DNA of 64,000 nt from NCBI RefSeq assembly GCF_006717045.1, contig NZ_VFPH01000001.1, positions 2,108,001 to 2,172,000 of the forward strand, in the 5' to 3' direction. Source of the stretch: Pseudonocardia cypriaca. GTDB taxonomy: Bacteria; Actinomycetota; Actinomycetes; Mycobacteriales; Pseudonocardiaceae. A program made the position numbers and the translations under genes. The stretch's first letter is position 1; each line of letters starts with the position of its first letter. This document shows, piece by piece, positions 59,873-64,000 of this stretch. A model generated the notes under the pieces. It saw nothing but the letters and a program-made list of their open reading frames with translations. It had not been told where the DNA came from and did no database searches.

Positions 59873-61000
59873 TCAGGTGAACAGGTCCTGTGCTTCGGCA
59901 CGGATGCGTTCCTCGTCGACCTCGACGCCGAGGCCGGGCGCATCCGGCACGGTTGCCACGGCCTTGGTGATCCGCAGCCCGTCGACGTAGAGGTCCGCGA
60001 GCAGCTCGGGGCCGTTGAGCTCAGCGGGGAGCGCGAGGTCGAGCTGGCTGAACAGGTGCAGCGCGGCGGCGAACCCGATCCCGCAGTCGGTCAGGCCGCT
60101 GGCCAGCAGTTCCAGGCCGTTGGCGAGCGCCACCTGGGCCGTCCCCCGCGCGTTGCGGATGCCACCCGACTTGGCGATCTTGACGACGACCAGGTCGGCG
60201 GCCTCCAGGTGCACGATCCGCGCGAGATCGGCTGCGGTGAAGCTGCCCTCGTCGACCGCCACCGGGAGGTCGATCATCCCGCGCAGGCGCCGCAGGCCGA
60301 GCAGGTCGGTGCTGGGCACGGGCTGCTCGACGCAGTGCAGACCGGGCACGTCGCCGATCCGTCCGAGCAGCTGCCTCAGCGCGCTCGGCCGGTAGGACTG
60401 GTTGGCGTCCAGCCACAGCGGCTTGCCGGCGGCCACCTCGGCCACGGCGAGGACCGCGGCGGCGTCGGCGTCCGGGTCGCCCGCGATCTTGACCTTGTAC
60501 GCGCCGTAGTCCGCGGACTGCTGCACCCGCTCGCGAACGGCGGCCGGACCGTCCACCCCGATCGCCGAGCAGAGCGGGATCTCCTCGCGGACCCGCCCGC
60601 CCAGCAGCGCGTGCACCGGCAGGCCGGATGCCCGGCCGGCGGCGTCGTGCAGGGCGAGGTCCACGGCGGCCCGCGCGAAGGGGAAGCCGTTGGACACCGA
60701 CGGGCTGAGCACCCGGTTGGCGCGGCGGTGGAACAACTCCACGTCGAACGGGGTGAGCTCCAGCAGCAACGGTTCGAGGTACCGCTTGATCACCACGGCG
60801 ATGGTCTCGGCGGTCTCGTAGCTCCAGCTGGGCAGCGCGCGCTGCTCGCCCCAGCCGACGACCCCGTCCTCGGTGGTGATCTTCACGAAGACGACGTGGC
60901 CGGCGCGCTCCGAGGTGCCGACGGCCCCGCTGCCGAGCACGAAGTCCTTCGCGAACGGGACGGCGACGGGGAAGACCTCGACGGATCTGATGCGCGACAT
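59873..61000 (-). CDS. Enolase-superfamily enzyme (mandelate racemase/muconate lactonising type)
   Basis: 375 residues. Catalytic K169-x-K171 in AYKVKIAG, metal ligands D198 (WLDANQ), E225 (HCVEQP) and D250/E251 (VAVDEGS), second base in VVKIAKSGG (K274/K277). This pattern fits the MLE subgroup (cycloisomerases, racemases, dehydratases on the 2-position proton) rather than mandelate racemase proper. In context it probably acts on a sugar acid or dipeptide-like acid (inference). ATG at 61000 shares one base with the upstream stop. Confidence 0.92.
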   Translation of the reverse strand: MSRIRSVEVFPVAVPFAKDFVLGSGAVGTSERAGHVVFVKITTEDGVVGWGEQRALPSWSYETAETIAVVIKRYLEPLLLELTPFDVELFHRRANRVLSPSVSNGFPFARAAVDLALHDAAGRASGLPVHALLGGRVREEIPLCSAIGVDGPAAVRERVQQSADYGAYKVKIAGDPDADAAAVLAVAEVAAGKPLWLDANQSYRPSALRQLLGRIGDVPGLHCVEQPVPSTDLLGLRRLRGMIDLPVAVDEGSFTAADLARIVHLEAADLVVVKIAKSGGIRNARGTAQVALANGLELLASGLTDCGIGFAAALHLFSQLDLALPAELNGPELLADLYVDGLRITKAVATVPDAPGLGVEVDEERIRAEAQDLFT

Positions 61001-61953
61001 CAGGCCGCGATCTCCCACGACGCCGGGTCGACGAAGCTCGGCCCGCGCTCGCCCCGTTCGAGGTAGGCGAGCACGTCCGCCAGCACGTATCCGGTGAGCG
61101 CGAGGTGGCCCTCGGTGGTGTCGCCCGCGATGTGCGGGGTCAGCAGGAGGTTCGGTGCGGCGAGGTGCCCGGGGGCGAGCGTCGGCGGTTCGACGTCGTA
61201 GACGTCGAGTGCGGCGGCGATCCGTCCGTCCAGCACGTGCTCGAGCAGCGCTTCCTGGACGACGGCCGGGCCGCGGGAGGAGTTGACGAAGACCGCGCCG
61301 TCGGGGAGCGCCTCGATCAGCTTCCGGCTCACGATGCCGACCGTCTCGGGCACGTTCGGCACGTGCACCGAGACGATCGGGCAGGCGAGCGCCTCGTCGA
61401 GGGAGGCGGTGCGCACGCCGAGCGCCGCCGCCCGGTTCGCGTCGAGGAAGGGGTCGTAGACGACGATGTCGCAGCCGAACGGCTTCAGCAGCGTGATCAG
61501 CGCCCTTGCCGTCGAGCTCGCGCCGAGCAGCCCGACCGACCGGCCGCGGATCTCGTGGCCGCGCAGGTACCCGGGCTTCCACTCGCCGGCGCGCATCGCC
61601 GTGTCGAAGCGGGGGAGCTGCCGGGCGAGCGTCAGGATGGCGGCCAGGCAGTACTCGCCGACGGACCAGGCGATCCGGCCGGCCGCCGAGAAGACCGCGA
61701 CGCCCCTGTCGAACACCACCGGGTCGACGAGCCGCTTCACCGAGCCCGCGGCGTGGGCGACGACCGGCGGGCACAGCGTGGCGTCCAGGTGGGGCGTACC
61801 CCAGCTCGTGAGCACCACGTCGGCACCGGCGACGAGCTCCAGCTGCTCGCCGGCCCACGTCACGTCGAAGCGCTCCTCGAGGAGCTCGCGGGTGGCGGCA
61901 TCACACACGTCGGCGAAGCGCGCGGGGGTCATGGCGACGGCGAGTCGGGGCAC
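61000..61953 (-). CDS. D-2-hydroxyacid dehydrogenase family protein
   Basis: 317 residues. NAD-binding motif is GLLGASSTARALITLL (about 136-151; degenerate from GxGxxG), catalytic arginine region VNSSRGPAV and the C-terminal HIAGDTTEG with the active-site histidine. It probably oxidises or reduces a 2-hydroxy/2-keto acid. The GTG at 61953 was chosen because TACCGT lies six bases upstream; an ATG at 61932 and one at 61977 are alternatives. First gene of the operon. Confidence 0.88.
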   Translation of the reverse strand: MPRLAVAMTPARFADVCDAATRELLEERFDVTWAGEQLELVAGADVVLTSWGTPHLDATLCPPVVAHAAGSVKRLVDPVVFDRGVAVFSAAGRIAWSVGEYCLAAILTLARQLPRFDTAMRAGEWKPGYLRGHEIRGRSVGLLGASSTARALITLLKPFGCDIVVYDPFLDANRAAALGVRTASLDEALACPIVSVHVPNVPETVGIVSRKLIEALPDGAVFVNSSRGPAVVQEALLEHVLDGRIAAALDVYDVEPPTLAPGHLAAPNLLLTPHIAGDTTEGHLALTGYVLADVLAYLERGERGPSFVDPASWEIAA

Positions 61954-61959
61954 GCTCGG

Positions 61960-61965
61960 ACGGTA
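61960..61965 (-). promoter_or_regulatory. Putative -10 element of the sugar-acid operon
   Basis: TACCGT on the minus strand, six bases before the GTG at 61953; leaderless layout. Confidence 0.45.
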
Positions 61966-62010
61966 AGCGCATCCCATGATGCACGTCCAAGCCCGATCCC
62001 GTATGGACCG

Positions 62011-62026
62011 ATACCGTGCACGGTAT
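62011..62026. promoter_or_regulatory. LysR operator and promoter, perfect 16-base palindrome
   Basis: ATACCGTGCACGGTAT is fully self-complementary and contains the TACCGT -10 hexamer (62012-62017), seven bases before the ATG at 62025. A further GTAT half-site at 62001-62004 faces the first ATAC. Binding here would block lysR itself while an upstream contact could activate the divergent operon, as is usual for LysR proteins. Confidence 0.6.
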
Positions 62027-63071
62027 GGATGTGTCGCTGCACCAGCTCCGCGGGTTCGTCGTCGTCGCGGAGGAGCAGCACTTCGGGCGGGCCGCGGCCC
62101 GGCTCAACCTGACGCAACCGCCGCTCTCGCGCCAGGTCCAGGCACTGGAGGCGGCGCTGGGAGTGGCGCTCTTCGACCGGGTGGGTCGTGGGGTTCGGCT
62201 CAACGCCGCGGGTGAGGTCTTCCTCGCCCACTGCCGCCGCGCCCTCGCCCTGATCGACGCGGCGCCCGACGCCACCCGCCGCGCCGCGGAGGGGGAGACC
62301 GGCGCGCTGCGGCTCGCGTTCACCGCGATCGGCGCCTATGCCGTCCTCGGCGACTTCCTCGCGCTCGTCCACGAGCGGCTCCCGGCGGTCGGCGTCGCGC
62401 TGACCGAGCTGGCGAGCCCCGGCCAGTTCGAGCTGCTCGGCGCGATGGAGCTCGACCTCGGGCTCGTGCGCCCGCCGATCCCGGAGCAGTTCGCGTCCGT
62501 GCTCGTCCACTCCGAGGACCTGGTGCTGGCCGTGCCCGGCGGGCATCCGCTCGCGACGGCCGACGGGCCGGTCGCGCTCGCGGACGTCACCGACGAGTAC
62601 ATCGGCTACAGCCCCGAGGGCTCGCGGTACCTGCACGACATCTGCGCCGCCATGATCGGGATGAACCGGTACCGGGTGAGCCAGCTGGTGTCCCAGGTGC
62701 CGACGATGCTCGCTCTCGTCCGGGCCGGCACCGGGTGCGCGCTCGTGCCCAGGTCGATCCGGGCGATGGGGGTGCACGGGGTGCGGTACCTGGAGCTGGC
62801 GCCGGCCGACGCGCACTCCGTGACGCTGCACGCGTGTTGGAGCCCGGACAACCCGAACCCGGCGTTGCAGCGGTTGGTGGACTCGCTCGCACGCAATGGA
62901 TCGCCCGTCCGGAGCGAGCCCGGTGTCACATTCGGCGGCCTGCCGATCGTCATGTACTCGAGGGCAGATGGCTCAGAGGCGGAGGAGGCCGGGAGTGGCC
63001 GTGCCGGACGAGGACGAGAAGCGAGCAGCGCACCGGGCTCTGGTGGACCGCGTGCTGGACGGGGAGGGTGA
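62025..63071 (+). CDS. LysR-family transcriptional regulator
   Basis: 348 residues. HTH at about 3-60 (LHQLRGFVVVAEEQHFGRAAARLNLTQPPLSRQVQALEAALGVALF), ligand domain about 90-295. The last 50 or so residues (from SPVRSEPG) are low-complexity and overlap the next gene, so the conserved protein ends near residue 300. The ATG at 62025 fits a leaderless TACCGT; a GTG at 62016 is less likely. Divergent from the sugar-acid operon, its probable target. Confidence 0.92.
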   Translation: MDVSLHQLRGFVVVAEEQHFGRAAARLNLTQPPLSRQVQALEAALGVALFDRVGRGVRLNAAGEVFLAHCRRALALIDAAPDATRRAAEGETGALRLAFTAIGAYAVLGDFLALVHERLPAVGVALTELASPGQFELLGAMELDLGLVRPPIPEQFASVLVHSEDLVLAVPGGHPLATADGPVALADVTDEYIGYSPEGSRYLHDICAAMIGMNRYRVSQLVSQVPTMLALVRAGTGCALVPRSIRAMGVHGVRYLELAPADAHSVTLHACWSPDNPNPALQRLVDSLARNGSPVRSEPGVTFGGLPIVMYSRADGSEAEEAGSGRAGRGREASSAPGSGGPRAGRGG

Positions 63072-63336
63072 GGCACCTGCCGAGCAACGAGCGCGGGCCT
63101 TCGCCAACGATGGCCTCCCACCGCCGTTGGACCTGCTGATCGGCAAGGTCGCCGACCGGCCCGCGCAGGTCGGCGACGCGGACTGGGCTGCGGCGAAGAC
63201 GTCGGGCTGCACCGAGGACCAGCTCTTCGAGCTTGTGATCTGCGCGGCCGTCGGCAAGTCCGCCCGGCTGTACGAAGCCGGACTGGCCGCCCTGGCGGAA
63301 GCGACCGCCGAGGGGAGGCCCGATCATGCGTCTTGA
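62995..63336 (+). CDS. Small conserved-looking protein paired with the AhpD-like gene
   Basis: 113 residues, mostly helical: ALVDRVLDGEGEAPAEQRARAFANDGLPPPLDLLIGKVADRPAQVGDADW, then QLFELVICAAVGKSARLYEAGLAAL, which resembles the helical repeat of carboxymuconolactone decarboxylases without their cysteines. The GTG at 62995 has a GGAGGAGG ribosome site; an ATG at 62968 is an alternative. It overlaps the LysR tail by 77 bases and the next gene by 11. Probably a partner of the next protein; function unknown. Confidence 0.72.
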   Translation: MAVPDEDEKRAAHRALVDRVLDGEGEAPAEQRARAFANDGLPPPLDLLIGKVADRPAQVGDADWAAAKTSGCTEDQLFELVICAAVGKSARLYEAGLAALAEATAEGRPDHAS

Positions 63337-63907
63337 CGTCCTCGACCGCGGCTACGGCGCGGGAACCAAGCTGCTGTTCGCGGTCATCCGGCTGTTCTCC
63401 GGGCACGCGGTGCCCGACGCCGCCAAGCTGACCTTCTACCGGTCCGACTTCTACGGCGCCCGGGCCAAGGAGTTCACCCACCTCGCGATGCGCGGACCGT
63501 CCGCCTGGTCAGTGGGCGACCGGGAGCTGATGGCGGCTCACGTGTCCGCCGTGAACGAGTGCGCGTTCTGCGTCGGCGCGCACACCGCGACCGCCGCTCA
63601 GGCGTACCAGGACCGGCCACGGGTCGCGGCGGTGCTGGCCGACCTGGAGTCGGCACCCATCGCGGAGCCGCTGCGGGCCACGCTGCGGATGCTCGGCAAG
63701 CTGACCCGGGACGGGACCATCGACGCGGAGGACGTGCGGGAGGTGCTCGCCGCCGGGGTCTCACCCCAGCAGGTCGAGGACGCGCTGGCCGTCTGCGCCG
63801 CCTTCAACACGACCAACCGGCTCGCCGACGCGTTCGGGTTCGAGCTGCTCGGTCCCGAGGGCTACGAGGCAGGAGCCGGATACCTGCTCAAGCGGGGTTA
63901 CCGGTAG
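63326..63907 (+). CDS. Carboxymuconolactone decarboxylase/AhpD-family protein
   Basis: 193 residues. The redox signature NECAFCVGAH (C79-x-x-C82-x3-H86) matches the AhpD alkylhydroperoxidase family, which reduces peroxides or acts as a decarboxylase. A helical C-terminus (about 110-190) follows. ATG at 63326 overlaps the upstream gene by 11 bases. It may belong to an antioxidant pair. Confidence 0.88.
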   Translation: MRLDVLDRGYGAGTKLLFAVIRLFSGHAVPDAAKLTFYRSDFYGARAKEFTHLAMRGPSAWSVGDRELMAAHVSAVNECAFCVGAHTATAAQAYQDRPRVAAVLADLESAPIAEPLRATLRMLGKLTRDGTIDAEDVREVLAAGVSPQQVEDALAVCAAFNTTNRLADAFGFELLGPEGYEAGAGYLLKRGYR

Positions 63908-64000
63908 TCCCGGTCGACCTGCAGTCGTGCGCCTCGTCGTAGCCGTAGTCGCCACCCGGATCGGGCTTCGGTGGCGGGCTGCTGTCGTGGTGCTGCTCGT
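63888..64000 (-). CDS. 3' end of an unidentified gene, cut by the window edge
   Basis: On the minus strand a frame open from the window edge to a TGA at 63888 encodes about 36 residues (HHDSSPPPKPDPGGDYGYDE and more), proline- and aspartate-rich like a C-terminal tail. It overlaps the end of the AhpD-like gene by 20 bases, as other convergent pairs here do. It may be chance; more sequence is required to decide. Confidence 0.3.
   Translation of the reverse strand, partial: EQHHDSSPPPKPDPGGDYGYDEAHDCRSTGTTGNPA

Overview
The window is high-GC DNA (my estimate is above 70 %) from an actinomycete, most likely a Pseudonocardia-like member of the Pseudonocardiaceae. The signs are many GTG starts, ATGA/GTGA start-stop overlaps inside operons, bifunctional PriA-type HisA without trpF, the trpE-membrane protein-trpC-trpB-trpA-lgt order, the biotin synthase partner bsaP, and IdeR- and NrtR-type operators. 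I see no rRNA, tRNA, CRISPR array, insertion sequence or prophage gene. Most of the window is core metabolism with small accessory cassettes between the blocks.

Layout. 1-9.5 kb: the 3' part of dnaE, a VapBC pair, a PaaX-type regulator, a SulP transporter-carbonic anhydrase fusion, a tandem GNAT protein, a Dyp-type peroxidase and a haloacid dehalogenase. 9.6-13.2 kb: bioF-bioD-bioB-bsaP plus a NodA-like acyltransferase. 13.2-16.8 kb: a Phd/PIN toxin-antitoxin pair, a CGNR regulator, an EamA permease, a LON-domain protein and NrtR. 16.9-20.4 kb: nadABC behind an NrtR-type palindrome. 20.4-27.4 kb: an SDR gene, then a six-gene operon (tandem Lrp regulator, deacetylase-fold hydrolase, MHS transporter, SDR, ketopantoate reductase-like protein, M20 peptidase) in which every junction overlaps by four bases. 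27.5-35.8 kb: an exported metalloprotease, then hisD-hisC-hisB-PHP phosphatase-hisH-priA-hisF-hisI and an Ala-tRNA editing protein. 35.8-40.3 kb: a membrane protein divergent from a two-component system, a FhuF-like iron-sulfur protein under an IdeR-type box, and a TetR regulator. 40.3-48.8 kb: trpE-membrane protein-trpC-trpB-trpA, a TetR/epimerase cassette (the epimerase is frameshifted), lgt and a DUF2461 gene. 48.8-53.4 kb: a DUF1992 protein, three methyltransferases, a STAS protein and an MHS transporter. 53.4-55.9 kb: an orphan solute-binding protein and a zinc alcohol dehydrogenase. 55.9-63.1 kb: a six-gene sugar or sugar-acid uptake and catabolism operon divergent from a LysR regulator. 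63.0-64 kb: an AhpD-like pair and the edge of one more gene.

How the parts work together. The bio, nad, his and trp blocks make biotin, NAD, histidine and tryptophan. PriA probably serves both the histidine and tryptophan pathways. Several transport and catabolic cassettes carry their own regulator and a recognisable operator. A recurring promoter layout, a TANNNT-like hexamer six to seven bases before the start codon, suggests that many of these transcripts are leaderless.

Limits. Functions come from reading motifs and gene order only; no database search was run. The substrates of the two catabolic operons are unknown.
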